A stretch of DNA of 64,000 bases from CAZPQK01 sp964588695 (GCA_964588695.1 CAZPQK010000006.1:1-64000); one strand, 5' to 3'. Positions 41,570-51,592 are shown, numbered from the stretch's first letter. Translations and numbers: made by a program. Notes: generated by a model not told the origin, from the letters alone.

Positions 41570-41980
41570 ATGTACTGTAAATACTGCGGAAAAGAGGTTA
41601 ACGAGCGAGCCGAGCTTTGCGTTCACTGCGGGCGTCGGATTCGAAGTTCGTTCGCCTCGCTCAAGGACAGCGAGTTTCTGGCGCTACGTCCTCAGAAGAC
41701 CACCAAAAGCCCCGGCCTGGCCGGTTTTCTTGGATTCAGCCTTGGCTGGCTGTTCCTGGGGCCCATCGGCTACGCGTATCTTGGCCAGCGGAACTGGTTT
41801 TGGGTTACCGCTGGAGTTTCGTTACTGGCGTTTTTGATTACGTTTGGCCTCGCTTACATCCTGCTACCGTTTGTGTTCGCGTTCCACCAGTACCAGATGG
41901 CTCAGGAGCTGAATTCGCTCCAGGACGCCTCCGATGGTGCCGGCGGCGGCGTGGAGAATCCGCCCGCGACGCCTGTCTAA
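41570..41980 (+). CDS. zinc-ribbon membrane protein
   Basis: A 136-residue protein. MYCKYCGKEVNERAELCVHCGRRI is a four-cysteine zinc ribbon (CxxC-x(10-14)-CxxC). A linker and two membrane helices follow (about 47-70 and 76-100: FLGFSLGWLFLGPIGYAYLG, TAGVSLLAFLITFGLAYILL), then a Gly/Pro-rich tail. This zinc-ribbon plus helical-pair layout (TM2-like) is common among uncharacterised bacterial proteins. GAGGT precedes the ATG. No function can be assigned. Confidence 0.72.
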   Translation: MYCKYCGKEVNERAELCVHCGRRIRSSFASLKDSEFLALRPQKTTKSPGLAGFLGFSLGWLFLGPIGYAYLGQRNWFWVTAGVSLLAFLITFGLAYILLPFVFAFHQYQMAQELNSLQDASDGAGGGVENPPATPV

Positions 41981-42070
41981 GCGACCATAAGAAACCATTA
42001 AAGACCTTCCGCCCACGAGCCGAAGACCAAATCGGAACCCAAAACCGATCGCTCTGTGCTGGAGGCCGCT

Positions 42071-42793
42071 ATGTCGGAGAACAGCTCCGTAAAGGAGCTG
42101 GGTCGCAACGCGAAGATCCTGGTAGTTGACGACGACCCAGATATTCAACAGATAACCAAGCTAAACCTGATGGCCGAGGGCTTTGAGGTGCTGCAGGCGT
42201 TTTCTGGTGTCGACTGCATGGAAGTGCTAAAGACCGAAGTACCCGACCTGATCATGATGGACCTCATGATGCCAGAAATGGATGGGTTCGAGACGGTCAA
42301 GCGCATCAAAGCAATCGCTACCACACGCGAAATCCCGGTGATTATGGTGACGGTTCGGGAGGCGATCTCGGATAAGCTTCGCTGCTTCGGGTTTAAGGCC
42401 GATGATTACGTCGTTAAGCCTTACGAGTTTGAAGAGTTACTGGCGCGGGTTTACTTGCACCTCAATCAAACCGCGGCCACCGTCGAACGTGACCGCACAG
42501 CCCGGGTCGCAATGTCTCGCGACTTGCTAAAGCAGCTTTCCGAGCAGACCGTTCCGCTCTACCATCGATTCTTAGAGGCGTTTGAATTGGCCGCTGCCGA
42601 TCCCGACTCCGCAGCGCTGGAGCAAGTCCGCGCAGCGGGGGAAGCGATGATGCGCACTATCGAAGCCGCCCGCGAACACGAAGACCCCTTTTACGAGTCG
42701 CCGGTTCTAGCTCCCGGGGACCACGAAGACTTCGACGACGAGTTGGATTTGGAAGACCTCGACCTTCCTGCCGATTTCGAAATAGATCAGTAG
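42071..42793 (+). CDS. response regulator, receiver domain with acidic C-terminal region
   Basis: A 240-residue regulator. KILVVDDDPDIQQI, MMDLMMPEMDG (phospho-Asp), IMVTVREA and DYVVKPYEFEELLARV are a complete receiver (residues about 15-135). The remaining 100 residues have no DNA-binding or enzyme motif: a helical segment (LLKQLSEQTVPLYHRFLEAF) and a very acidic end (FDDELDLEDLDLPADFEIDQ). It may act through protein contacts. I use the ATG at 42071, with GGAGG 5 bases upstream. No kinase is adjacent; the orphan hybrid kinase at 21208-24300 is a conceivable partner only by co-occurrence. Confidence 0.88.
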   Translation: MSENSSVKELGRNAKILVVDDDPDIQQITKLNLMAEGFEVLQAFSGVDCMEVLKTEVPDLIMMDLMMPEMDGFETVKRIKAIATTREIPVIMVTVREAISDKLRCFGFKADDYVVKPYEFEELLARVYLHLNQTAATVERDRTARVAMSRDLLKQLSEQTVPLYHRFLEAFELAAADPDSAALEQVRAAGEAMMRTIEAAREHEDPFYESPVLAPGDHEDFDDELDLEDLDLPADFEIDQ

Positions 42794-42854
42794 TCGTGTC
42801 TGGGCTACGTCATCTTGATTTGCTACACTGCAATCACGAAGACGACGGGAGCCC

Positions 42855-45773
42855 ATGGGACGACGCCAACAAGCCATCCAAGACATTGCCAACCTGCCGG
42901 CAACTCACCTGCGAGTGTGGGGTTGTTCTGGTTCCGGTAAGACCTCGGCGTTAGTTGAGAGATTCCAACGTTACGCCCACGAGATCGGTAATCAACACAA
43001 TCTGGTCGCGGCCCTAACCTACGGCGCGGGCGCGGTCGACACTATTGCCGCGGCGCTCCTTTCGCCGGGGTCGGCGCGCATTGGACGGCCTGGTGTTTTC
43101 AATTATCACCGATTGGCGACGCAAGTGCTCGAAGGACTGGCGAACGCGCCCGAGTTAATTGCCGAACCGGAAGAGCACGTACTCCTGCAATCGGTTTTGC
43201 GCGACGCCACACTGGTAAGCGACTTCAAGAACATCTCGACCACCGAGTCGTTTCGCCGAACGGTTCTGGCGTTTTTTCATACGCTCCAGCAAAACGGCGT
43301 AGCGTCGGCGGCGATCGCCCGACGGGTCGAACGTTGCGAGGACCCACGTCTTAGGGATTTACTCGCGATGTTTGTCGGTTACGCCCAGGAGCTCGCCAGC
43401 CACAACCTCGCTACCTATCATGACATCACCTGGCACGCCGTGCGCCACCTGGCCGACGCGCCCAGCGCGAATCCGTTGGCACGCACCCGTGTGCTCCTGA
43501 TCGACGACTTTCATGACATCGACCCCGGGCAGTACGCGCTTGTTCGGGCAGTGGCACCCGCTGGCGGCGAGGCGGCGATCACCGCTTTTGTTGACCCGGC
43601 GGGCGCGCGTTTCGGGCGACGTGGAACCAGTAGTCGTTTTGCCGCGAAGCGTTTCCCCAACGACTACGATGTAACCGATCATCGACTACCGTGGATTGCA
43701 CCCGACGCAAGCATGGTCCCGGTGTTGCGCGCGGTCGCAGCGGCCAGCGAGCAGCTAGACCCGGAGGGTTATGCGTCCGAACCGGTTGTGACGGACACTA
43801 ATGTTGAGATGCGAATTGCCGAGGACGACCACGCGGAGGTCGCGTGGGTGGCGAACCAATGCCGAGAGGCAATCGCCAGTGGAACTCGCCCGGAGCGTAT
43901 CGTGATTGCGGCTCGGCAGGCACAGCGCTACGGACCGATGCTGGCGTCGGCGATGTGGTCGCAGGGTATCGGGCTAAGGACCGACGCGCCCGCGTTGTCC
44001 GCTTGGGAGTCGTTCCTCGAAGATGTAATCCGTTTCGCCGCGAACCCGTGGAGTGACACTCGTCGCGATCGAGTTGCGCGGTCGCCCTTTTTTGCCGCGT
44101 TCGATTCTCGCGTGCGAGTGGCGACCGGTGTCGACGAAGCTCCCTCTGCGGTTCGTGTCGATCGTCGCGTGTCATTCCTTTCCCGGCCGATGACAGAGTT
44201 GGTTCGTCGCGGTCGTCACGCCGACCTGTTAAAACTTATTAACGATGTTTTGGTGCCGATGGCCGAAGCGACGGCGGGATCGACGCAAGATTCCGACGCC
44301 CGGCGCGCGGTAGACGTCTTGCTGGATCTGTGGCACCGCTTTTGCGCGGCGGTGCTACGTTCGGGCGCGGCAGTTGACCTGGAGGCTTTCGCCGGTTTCT
44401 ATTCTCTGGGGAGACGCCCATCCCGTTCGACAACGGGTGTGCATTTTTGCGAACTCAGTGACGTCAGTCGCAGCGCCGAGATTATGTTCGTTTTGGGTTG
44501 CGCCGAAGGACTTTGCCCGGCGCCGCCGCCCACGAATCGCTACCTGCCCATCGCAGCCGCGCAACGACTCTTCGACGACGCCATGCCCGAGGCGGATATT
44601 CACATTTTTGCCGCCACCGGGCGCGGTGACAGTGACCGTCAGGAACACGCGTTACTCCTTTCGGCGATTTCACGCACGGGTAGCAAGTTAATCATTACTG
44701 CGCCGAAGAAGTACGCCGATCAGGCGTATCAGGCGCCGGCTACAATCCTGAATCAGATTCCCGTTGCGGGCTTGGTTCAACGCCTGGCCGTTCCGCACCA
44801 CTTGTTTGCACACAGCCAGGTTGCGACGCGCGAGCCATTGTCGCTGTCAGGCCCCGCGTTTGCCACTCCACGCGCGTGGGTTTCGACGCAGCCGGAGCGT
44901 CGGCCGCTACGCCTGGAAATCGAAGCTCTCAGTCCATCGGCGCTAAAAAACTACTCCATGTGTCCGCGTCATTTTTTTTATGAACGCGCGTTGGGTGTCA
45001 AACGACCGGATACTGTTTACACGCTGTTGGGAAGTTTTCTGCATTCGGTTATGGAAGAAGGTGTGCGCCAGGCACTTGATCGTTCGGTCTCTCTGCGCGA
45101 TCTGGGTAGCGACAACTTCGGTCAGATCGTCGAAAACGTTTTGTCTGAAAGCCGCGAGTTTACCCGGGAGACCATGGTCGGTGTCGCAATGCGGCAGCAC
45201 TTGAAAGAGATGGCGCTCAACGTCGCCGAAATCGATTTCGATCGTGATGGCAGCGTCAGCGCGATCGATCTGGAACAAGGGCTGCGGTTTCCTGTCGATG
45301 GTTTTATGTTTTCGGGAAAACTCGACCGCATTGATCACATGGAAAACGGGGAGTTGATGATCGTTGACTACAAGACCGGGCAGAACGAAGGCCGCGGTGC
45401 CACCAAGCGTAGAGAAAAAGCGTTGGCCGGCTACGAAGGCGCCGATCGCGAGTGGCAAGTGCCGATGTATCTGTTGTCAGCGAAACATCACTACGGGCGA
45501 TTCCCGACCGCGCTGTCGCTTTACCTGGTGGCTACCGGCGAAAAGAAACCAGTAGCTGTGACTTTTTTTGTCGGCGACGAAAGCATGCGCGAGCGAAAAC
45601 TGTATCCCAGCTGTAACAAGTCCTATCGCGCTCACTTTACCTCGGAAGAGTTGGAAAGCTTGAAGGCCGATCTGGTAGCGGCCTCCAATGAAATTTGTGG
45701 GCAGCGAGACGGGTTTGACTTTCCCGAAAATCGTGACGATTGCTACGCGTGCAAGGAACTGCTTCGTAGATGA
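42855..45773 (+). CDS. addB: AddB-like helicase-nuclease subunit (Fe-S PD-(D/E)XK nuclease)
   Basis: A 972-residue SF1-like protein. Walker A GCSGSGKTSA is at residues 23-32. The Walker B-like segment reads LLIDDFHDID, with Asp where active UvrD helicases have DEFQD, so helicase activity may be weak or lost, as for AddB. The C-terminal nuclease has GKLDRID and MIVDYKTG. Cysteines in SMCPRHFFYE and in the final EICG and CYACKELL segments can bind the [4Fe-4S] cluster of AddB-type nucleases. It is coupled to the next gene by ATGA. Role: double-strand break end processing for RecA. A mycobacterial AdnA-like assignment is the alternative. Confidence 0.8.
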   Translation: MGRRQQAIQDIANLPATHLRVWGCSGSGKTSALVERFQRYAHEIGNQHNLVAALTYGAGAVDTIAAALLSPGSARIGRPGVFNYHRLATQVLEGLANAPELIAEPEEHVLLQSVLRDATLVSDFKNISTTESFRRTVLAFFHTLQQNGVASAAIARRVERCEDPRLRDLLAMFVGYAQELASHNLATYHDITWHAVRHLADAPSANPLARTRVLLIDDFHDIDPGQYALVRAVAPAGGEAAITAFVDPAGARFGRRGTSSRFAAKRFPNDYDVTDHRLPWIAPDASMVPVLRAVAAASEQLDPEGYASEPVVTDTNVEMRIAEDDHAEVAWVANQCREAIASGTRPERIVIAARQAQRYGPMLASAMWSQGIGLRTDAPALSAWESFLEDVIRFAANPWSDTRRDRVARSPFFAAFDSRVRVATGVDEAPSAVRVDRRVSFLSRPMTELVRRGRHADLLKLINDVLVPMAEATAGSTQDSDARRAVDVLLDLWHRFCAAVLRSGAAVDLEAFAGFYSLGRRPSRSTTGVHFCELSDVSRSAEIMFVLGCAEGLCPAPPPTNRYLPIAAAQRLFDDAMPEADIHIFAATGRGDSDRQEHALLLSAISRTGSKLIITAPKKYADQAYQAPATILNQIPVAGLVQRLAVPHHLFAHSQVATREPLSLSGPAFATPRAWVSTQPERRPLRLEIEALSPSALKNYSMCPRHFFYERALGVKRPDTVYTLLGSFLHSVMEEGVRQALDRSVSLRDLGSDNFGQIVENVLSESREFTRETMVGVAMRQHLKEMALNVAEIDFDRDGSVSAIDLEQGLRFPVDGFMFSGKLDRIDHMENGELMIVDYKTGQNEGRGATKRREKALAGYEGADREWQVPMYLLSAKHHYGRFPTALSLYLVATGEKKPVAVTFFVGDESMRERKLYPSCNKSYRAHFTSEELESLKADLVAASNEICGQRDGFDFPENRDDCYACKELLRR

Positions 45774-48700
45774 AACTGAACGCTCAGCAGCAACACATCG
45801 TCGATCGGCCGATCGATGCGGTTACCAACGTTCTCGCTGGCGCTGGAACTGGGAAGACCCGGGTTCTGGTCGAGCGCTACACAAAGTTCGTGGTTGAGGA
45901 CGGGATTTCTCCGGACCAGATTCTGGCGCTGACATTTACGCTTAAAGCTGCAGACGAGATGCGCGAGCGGATTCGTGAGCGCTTGGGTCAGTTGAATGTC
46001 GGTGGTTTTGAAAACTCCTGGGTTATGAACTTTCACACGTTCGGGTATCAAGTGCTGCGGGACAATGCACCCGGCTTTGGTCTCGACCCGGCGACAACTC
46101 TGGTATCGCCGGTGGAAGAGTCACGAATTCGCGCGCGAGTCGAACGGCAATTTCTTGCCGGGAAACTGGAAGGTTTACCGGCGTACGAAGACCGACCGCT
46201 CCCCGGTCCCGGCAAGCTCGGGGGAAAGTTCGAAACCTATACGAAAGTGGCTACGACGTTGCGCGAACAGGGGCTTAGTAACGATTGGTTGCTGGGCACA
46301 GTTCGCAACGAAGATCTGCCCGACTATCGTGCGGAGTTGCAAACCATAACCGCTGTTCGTACCGGCATCGAAGCCGGCATGCGACACCTGGGGCGAATCG
46401 ATTTTGCCGACATGATCGCGTTGGTTGTGGCCGCGTTCCGCGAGGACACCGGGTTGCGCGACAGCTACGCGTCCCGGTTTCGACACATTCTGGTGGACGA
46501 GTTCCAGGATACCAGCGACCTGCAAGCCGAACTTATTCGACAGTTGTGCGGCGGCGACTATCATCACGTAACTGTTGTCGGCGATGAGAAGCAATCGATT
46601 TACCGTTGGCGTGCGGCACGCGTGGAAAACATCCAGCAGTTTCCCGGCGAGCGGCTGCCAATAAACACCAACTATCGCTCGCGCCAGAACATTCTGGATG
46701 TTGCTCACGGAACTATGGTTGCGGACGAGGCGTTTGCCGAGGATGCCCATCTTCACCAACTGCAAGCAGCGACGGAAGAGTCGTCGCGGCCGATTGTGTT
46801 CTTTCATCCCAATGAAGCGGAGGTTGAGGCAGAAGTTGAAGCCGACGCTGTCGCCGCTTGGGTCGCACACCTCACGCTCGGCGCGCCCCTACCCGAAGGG
46901 TACGATCCGGTACGGGCACACGCAGACCCGTTAGTGCCGTTCGATGACGTCGCGATCCTGGTTCGCAAAGTGCTCAACAACCCACTGTTAGCGGCATTGG
47001 GCGAGAGCATGAAGCGGTACGGACTGCCGTACGCGGTTGTTTCGGGCACTAACAGTGTGGAGAGCGAGGCCCTGGCGCTGGTGGCGGACTTGCTCACCCT
47101 GCTGGTGCCCGGCGAACATGTGGATTCGCTGTTGAATGTCTTAAACTACGAACCGTTCTGGATCCCCGACGCAGCGCTAAAGGAACTTTTTGACGCCGCA
47201 AAAGACCGCTACTCCATCGATGAGACCGTGTCGGCTCACCCCGACGTTGCGCTGCAAATGGATATGTTTGGCGGACAGTCGCTACCCAAGCGGGTAAGAA
47301 AGTCGTGGAATCCACGCATGGTTGCGGTCGACGGTTTCCTCACTGAGGATTCGATCGCGCGGGTGCAGGACGAAGCATCGCGTGCGCGGCTCCGAGAATT
47401 GATTACGACTATTCGGTTTTTGCGCGAACGTTTGCTGCGGGTGGACTTTCGACGCTTTGTTGTCGAAGTTGTCGAGCACGGGTGGCTGGCGCAAATGCTT
47501 GTTAGCGGCGGTGCGACAGTGGGCGCGGTTGGGGATGTGTGTCGGGAACTGTTGGAGATGGTCGATACGTTGCAGGCCGCGAACGATGAGAACGTTGTGT
47601 CGTTAATCGATACCATCGCGACCAGTCTTTCCGGAAAACTGGTAGGCATGGAGAGTGATATGCGGATGCCGCCAGATCGGGTTCGAGTGATGACTGTGCA
47701 TCAGGCAAAAGGCCTGGAGTTTCGAGCGGTAGCCGTGACCAACTTTGGGCGTATGGCAGGTGAGCGCGATGGATTCTTTTTTTCCCCCGAGTATGGGTTG
47801 TTTATCAGCAAAGCCGACGGTGGGCGTGATCGTAAGTCCGCACCCGACTATGAGCACGAGAAAATAATGGAAGATCGCGAAGAACGTCACACCATGTATG
47901 TGGCGTTAACCCGCGCTGAGCAGTACCTGATGGTGAGTTCCTTGCACGCCGACGGAATGGCCAAAGCGTATCCAAGCAGCAAACAACTTTCACCCACGCT
48001 GTTTACCGATGCGTTGGGCTCGGCACGTGCGGGGCAAACCCATTCGGTTGAATGGCGCGAGGCGCCGACAGTCGCTGCCATTGCAAGCGAAGTCGGCACC
48101 GCCGTTCCCGACCGTTCTGGCGGCGACTGGCCGCAGGCGGTTGCCGCCCGGATGAGTGATCGGTTGCTGCCCGACCTGCCAGCGTCGGTCTCGCCGGACC
48201 GACTTTTTGCAAGCGTAGATGACCCCCGCCGGGCGTTTACGAATGACGAGGATGAACCCTCGTCCCGTGGTGAAAGTGTGGGGATCAGTGTTCCTGCCGG
48301 CGTTAGTCCCGACGAGTACGGAACGCTACTTCACGGCCTGCTCGAACGAGCGCTGATCGGAGAGGGATTGGCAGCGGCGGGGCCGGCATGGGTCGAGCGA
48401 GTGACGCGGGACCTACTGCCGGGCAACGCCGAGTTGGCCGCTGTGGCCCGTGCCGCCGCAATGCACGTTAACAAAGTTGCAGAATCGCCGCTGGGCGAAG
48501 TTCATGCGGATCTGCAAACCGAACTTGCAGTGCAGGCTCGAGGTGACAACGTCGTGCTTAGCGGCGTAGTGGATCGGTTGGAGAAAGTTAACGGGCGTCA
48601 TCGGATCGTTGACTACAAAGTGGCACGACCACGACCGGGTTACGAGTTCCAAGTCGCGGCCTACGCGCGAGTAATCTCGCAGGCCACCGGCGAGCCGTGC

Positions 48701-48820
48701 GACGGCATTCTGGCTTACATACGTGACGACGGCGTGCAACTGGTGGAAGTGGATATGGACGCCTGGCTTCCCAAGGTTGACGAGGCGATGAAAGCCCTAG
48801 AGGTGTTTTTGGCGGGCTAG
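45770..48820 (+). CDS. addA: AddA-like UvrD-family helicase-nuclease subunit
   Basis: A 1016-residue SF1A helicase. Motif I AGAGTGKTRVLVERY (about 23-37), Ia LTFTLKAADEMRERI, II VDEFQDTS, III GDEKQSIYRWRAAR, IV NYRSRQ, V MTVHQAKGLEF and VI MYVALTRAEQYLMV are all intact. The C-terminus has VDRLEKVNG and RIVDYKVARP, a RecB-family nuclease core, followed by the QVAAYARV helix. With the upstream gene it forms an AddAB/AdnAB-type complex for break resection. The ATG overlaps addB as ATGA. Its TAG stop lies in a CTAG shared with the opposite-strand HAD gene. Confidence 0.87.
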   Translation: MKLNAQQQHIVDRPIDAVTNVLAGAGTGKTRVLVERYTKFVVEDGISPDQILALTFTLKAADEMRERIRERLGQLNVGGFENSWVMNFHTFGYQVLRDNAPGFGLDPATTLVSPVEESRIRARVERQFLAGKLEGLPAYEDRPLPGPGKLGGKFETYTKVATTLREQGLSNDWLLGTVRNEDLPDYRAELQTITAVRTGIEAGMRHLGRIDFADMIALVVAAFREDTGLRDSYASRFRHILVDEFQDTSDLQAELIRQLCGGDYHHVTVVGDEKQSIYRWRAARVENIQQFPGERLPINTNYRSRQNILDVAHGTMVADEAFAEDAHLHQLQAATEESSRPIVFFHPNEAEVEAEVEADAVAAWVAHLTLGAPLPEGYDPVRAHADPLVPFDDVAILVRKVLNNPLLAALGESMKRYGLPYAVVSGTNSVESEALALVADLLTLLVPGEHVDSLLNVLNYEPFWIPDAALKELFDAAKDRYSIDETVSAHPDVALQMDMFGGQSLPKRVRKSWNPRMVAVDGFLTEDSIARVQDEASRARLRELITTIRFLRERLLRVDFRRFVVEVVEHGWLAQMLVSGGATVGAVGDVCRELLEMVDTLQAANDENVVSLIDTIATSLSGKLVGMESDMRMPPDRVRVMTVHQAKGLEFRAVAVTNFGRMAGERDGFFFSPEYGLFISKADGGRDRKSAPDYEHEKIMEDREERHTMYVALTRAEQYLMVSSLHADGMAKAYPSSKQLSPTLFTDALGSARAGQTHSVEWREAPTVAAIASEVGTAVPDRSGGDWPQAVAARMSDRLLPDLPASVSPDRLFASVDDPRRAFTNDEDEPSSRGESVGISVPAGVSPDEYGTLLHGLLERALIGEGLAAAGPAWVERVTRDLLPGNAELAAVARAAAMHVNKVAESPLGEVHADLQTELAVQARGDNVVLSGVVDRLEKVNGRHRIVDYKVARPRPGYEFQVAAYARVISQATGEPCDGILAYIRDDGVQLVEVDMDAWLPKVDEAMKALEVFLAG

Positions 48821-49503
48821 CCTTTGACGAAAGCGCGCATTAGCCGTAACCACTCGGCATGGGACGGGAGAACGAGGTTGGCGCGATCGAAGTCGATGTG
48901 CTCGGTTTCCGGAGTTCGCACCGCAATCACACGCATCCCGCAGGTATGAGCGGCGTCGATGCCCTTCTCGGCATCTTCGAACACCAGACACTCGCTGGGG
49001 TTTCGATCCAGTCGTTGCAACAACTGTTGAAACGAATCCGGCGCGGGCTTGGTGTTGGGCGCGGTGTCGACGCCTACAATGTCGGCGAAGTAATGTGACG
49101 CTTGGGCGTTGTCCAGAATCGCTTCGATGTCCCAGCGCTGCGAGCCGCTGGCGATCCCCAGTAGCAATCCCAGGTGCTGAAACAGATCCAGTATCTCCGT
49201 TGCTTCCGGAAACAGCTTGATGCTGCCATCTCGGCAACGTTTGGAGAACACTTCGCGTTTGGCATCGCGCATCGCGATAGCATCCAGGTCGAGTTGATAG
49301 CGTTCGATTTCCAGCCGAGCGCCGCCGCCCAACGAAGTCCAATACTTGTAGTATTCGGTTTCGTCAATGTGATGCCCGTGCCGAGCGAAAACTTCGCTAT
49401 AGGTCGCGAAGTGCCACTTTTCGCTGTCGGCCAGGATGCCGTCAAAGTCGAAAGCAATTGTGGTGATGCCTTCAAGTAACTGGTTAAACGTTTCCTGGCT
49501 CAA
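48817..49503 (-). CDS. HAD-superfamily hydrolase (beta-phosphoglucomutase-like)
   Basis: A 228-residue HAD enzyme. TTIAFDFDGILADSE is motif I (nucleophile and acid Asp). GIASGSQRWDIE is motif II, NTKPAPDSF carries the motif III Lys, and CLVFEDAEKGIDAA is motif IV; a helical cap lies at residues 30-95. It could be a sugar-phosphate phosphatase or beta-phosphoglucomutase. The start is the TTG at 49503, overlapping the upstream stop as TTGA; the longer frame before it is membrane-protein DNA in another frame. Its stop is part of a CTAG shared with addA. Confidence 0.88.
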   Translation of the reverse strand: MSQETFNQLLEGITTIAFDFDGILADSEKWHFATYSEVFARHGHHIDETEYYKYWTSLGGGARLEIERYQLDLDAIAMRDAKREVFSKRCRDGSIKLFPEATEILDLFQHLGLLLGIASGSQRWDIEAILDNAQASHYFADIVGVDTAPNTKPAPDSFQQLLQRLDRNPSECLVFEDAEKGIDAAHTCGMRVIAVRTPETEHIDFDRANLVLPSHAEWLRLMRAFVKG

Positions 49504-50390
49504 TCCAGGTACCTCGCGCGATCGGGAATCGGAATCAGTTTCCGCGCGAACTTGTACAAAGCAAAACTCTCGACGACGAACGGCATAAAACCAAGAAAGC
49601 CTAACACTGGCATCTCGAACAACTTGATATGACCCAGGTATGGAACGTCGTATTCCCATTTGGAAATGGCCCAATAGTTCCAGAACTCCCAGAACAATCC
49701 GGCGACCAGCCCGGCCAGGAACATCATGGGCATGCTGCGAAAACGGCCAGTAAAGAACTCACTCAGGATAGAGCGTTCTCCCCAGCGGCCCATTATCGGG
49801 TCGAGGAAAAAGGCAAACCCCATCCACACGAGTGGTGTCATCCAGGTGGAAGGGAACGCGATGGGGACGATCAGGCAAGCTGCACCAAATACAACAAACG
49901 GCCAGAACACCGCGTTGGGCAAACGCGGTCGATCGCGGGTCTCCTTGCCGGGGATCAGGTCGTTGAGGGTTTCGTAGATCAAGAACATGCCGGGTGAGAT
50001 CGTTGCAAACGCCCAGGCATAGCCAAAGTAACGCTCGACCATGTTGTCGGGGAGATTCAGATAGGTCCAGTTCTTAAGCGCGACGTTGTACCACTCGAAG
50101 ATCGCCCAACTGAAGATGGAAATAATGCTAAGCAGGGCAAACTCACGGGGATAATCGTGCAGTAGCGAACGTCCGCTGCGGCGGAACTTCCAACCATCCA
50201 GAAATAGGATCAGCCCCGTCCACTGAATGGGGGTGTAGTAGCGACCGATAATGTCGTTGCCGGAAAACAACAGCGCCTGGAAGACCACCATCGAAACCGC
50301 GCCGAGGATGCCGTAGAGCGGCCAACGCCGGGGCCCCGAAGCCACCATCTTATTGTGGTGACTTGACTTAACTGAAGGTTGGGTTATCAT
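49500..50390 (-). CDS. polytopic membrane protein of unknown function
   Basis: A 296-residue integral membrane protein with about seven or eight helices (for example LYGILGAVSMVVFQALLF, FALLSIISIFSWAIFEW, FWPFVVFGAACLIVPIAF, MFLAGLVAGLFWEFWNYW). Trp-rich repeats of the form FEWYN and WEFWNYW occur in two halves, suggesting internal duplication. No family is recognised. It is coupled to the HAD gene by TTGA overlap, so a joint role is likely. The 213-base gap after its start, before the Bat operon, holds two divergent promoters by inference, but no clear elements were seen. Confidence 0.65.
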   Translation of the reverse strand: MITQPSVKSSHHNKMVASGPRRWPLYGILGAVSMVVFQALLFSGNDIIGRYYTPIQWTGLILFLDGWKFRRSGRSLLHDYPREFALLSIISIFSWAIFEWYNVALKNWTYLNLPDNMVERYFGYAWAFATISPGMFLIYETLNDLIPGKETRDRPRLPNAVFWPFVVFGAACLIVPIAFPSTWMTPLVWMGFAFFLDPIMGRWGERSILSEFFTGRFRSMPMMFLAGLVAGLFWEFWNYWAISKWEYDVPYLGHIKLFEMPVLGFLGFMPFVVESFALYKFARKLIPIPDRARYLD

Positions 50391-50603
50391 AACGCCGCTG
50401 CCTAGCCTGCCGCCTCGGGTTCGTGGCGCCCGGCCACCTGAAGCGGGAACGGCGCGCTAACTCTCAAGAAACAGCGGACATACTATCCCACCCGGGTATC
50501 CGGTGCAACCGTATCGCGTTCGCGCCCGAGCCCAAGGAACATGCGAGGCGAATCGACGTATTAATACGAGGTTCCCGCAGTTGAGACCAGATTCGGAGGC
50601 AAA

Positions 50604-51590
50604 ATGGACTACGAAGTGCAGGCAATAAACGAAAAGGTTGAGCGCGAAAGTCAGTTTGTTTCGCAGCTACAGGCGGCCATCGCGCAGGTGATCGTCGGTC
50701 AGCGGTACCTAATCGACCGACTGATGATTGGTATTCTGTGCGACGGCCACGTTCTCATCGAAGGTGTGCCCGGGTTGGCGAAAACGCTTTCGGTGAAAAC
50801 CCTGGCGACCTCAATAGACACCAGTTTCAAGCGGATTCAGTTTACCCCCGACCTCCTGCCCGCTGACGTGCTGGGAACTCAGGTATACAACCCCAAAGAT
50901 CATACCTTCAGCGCCAAAAAGGGTCCGATTTTTTCGAACCTGATTCTCGCCGATGAGATTAACCGAGCCCCGGCGAAAGTGCAGAGCGCCCTGCTGGAGT
51001 GTATGCAGGAGCGGCAAGTGACCATCGGCGATCAAACCTACAAGCTGGAGTTTCCTTTTCTGGTGATGGCCACGCAAAACCCAATTGAGCAAGAGGGAAC
51101 CTACCCGTTACCCGAAGCTCAGGTCGACCGCTTTATGTTGAAGCTTCGGGTCAGCTACCCGACACGCGACGAAGAGCGCAGCATTATGGAGGCGGTAACC
51201 GGCGCGGGGTTACCGACAATATCTCCAGTAATTAATGTGGAGACGTTGCGGCGATCGCAGGAACTCGTTCGCGACGTTTACATGGACGAGAAAATTAAAA
51301 ACTACATTCTTGATTTAGTTTTTGCGACGCGTGATCCCGAGCAGTTTAAGTTGAACATCGCTCACCTGATTTCTTATGGCGGATCTCCGCGCGCGACTAT
51401 CTTTCTGGCACAGGCGGCGAAGGCACACGCCTTCTTGCGCGGTCGCGGCTACGTGACTCCCGAAGATGTAAAGTCGGTCGGCCCCGACGTGCTTCGCCAC
51501 CGTCTGATTACAACCTTCGAAGCCGAAGCCGAAGAGCTTACTTCCGATGACGTGCTGCAAATGATCTTCGATCAGGTCGAAGTCCCGTAA
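50604..51590 (+). CDS. MoxR-family AAA+ ATPase, first gene of Bat operon
   Basis: A 328-residue AAA+ chaperone-like ATPase. Walker A is GVPGLAKTLSV, Walker B ILADEINRAP, sensor 1 ATQNPIEQEG, with YPLPEAQVDRFM and the arginine-finger/sensor 2 segment GGSPRAT typical of MoxR. CGGAGG precedes the ATG. MoxR proteins remodel or activate partners with von Willebrand A domains; DUF58 and two VWA proteins follow directly, with gaps or overlaps of a few bases. No regulator site was recognised upstream. Confidence 0.94.
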   Translation: MDYEVQAINEKVERESQFVSQLQAAIAQVIVGQRYLIDRLMIGILCDGHVLIEGVPGLAKTLSVKTLATSIDTSFKRIQFTPDLLPADVLGTQVYNPKDHTFSAKKGPIFSNLILADEINRAPAKVQSALLECMQERQVTIGDQTYKLEFPFLVMATQNPIEQEGTYPLPEAQVDRFMLKLRVSYPTRDEERSIMEAVTGAGLPTISPVINVETLRRSQELVRDVYMDEKIKNYILDLVFATRDPEQFKLNIAHLISYGGSPRATIFLAQAAKAHAFLRGRGYVTPEDVKSVGPDVLRHRLITTFEAEAEELTSDDVLQMIFDQVEVP

Positions 51591-51592
51591 CG

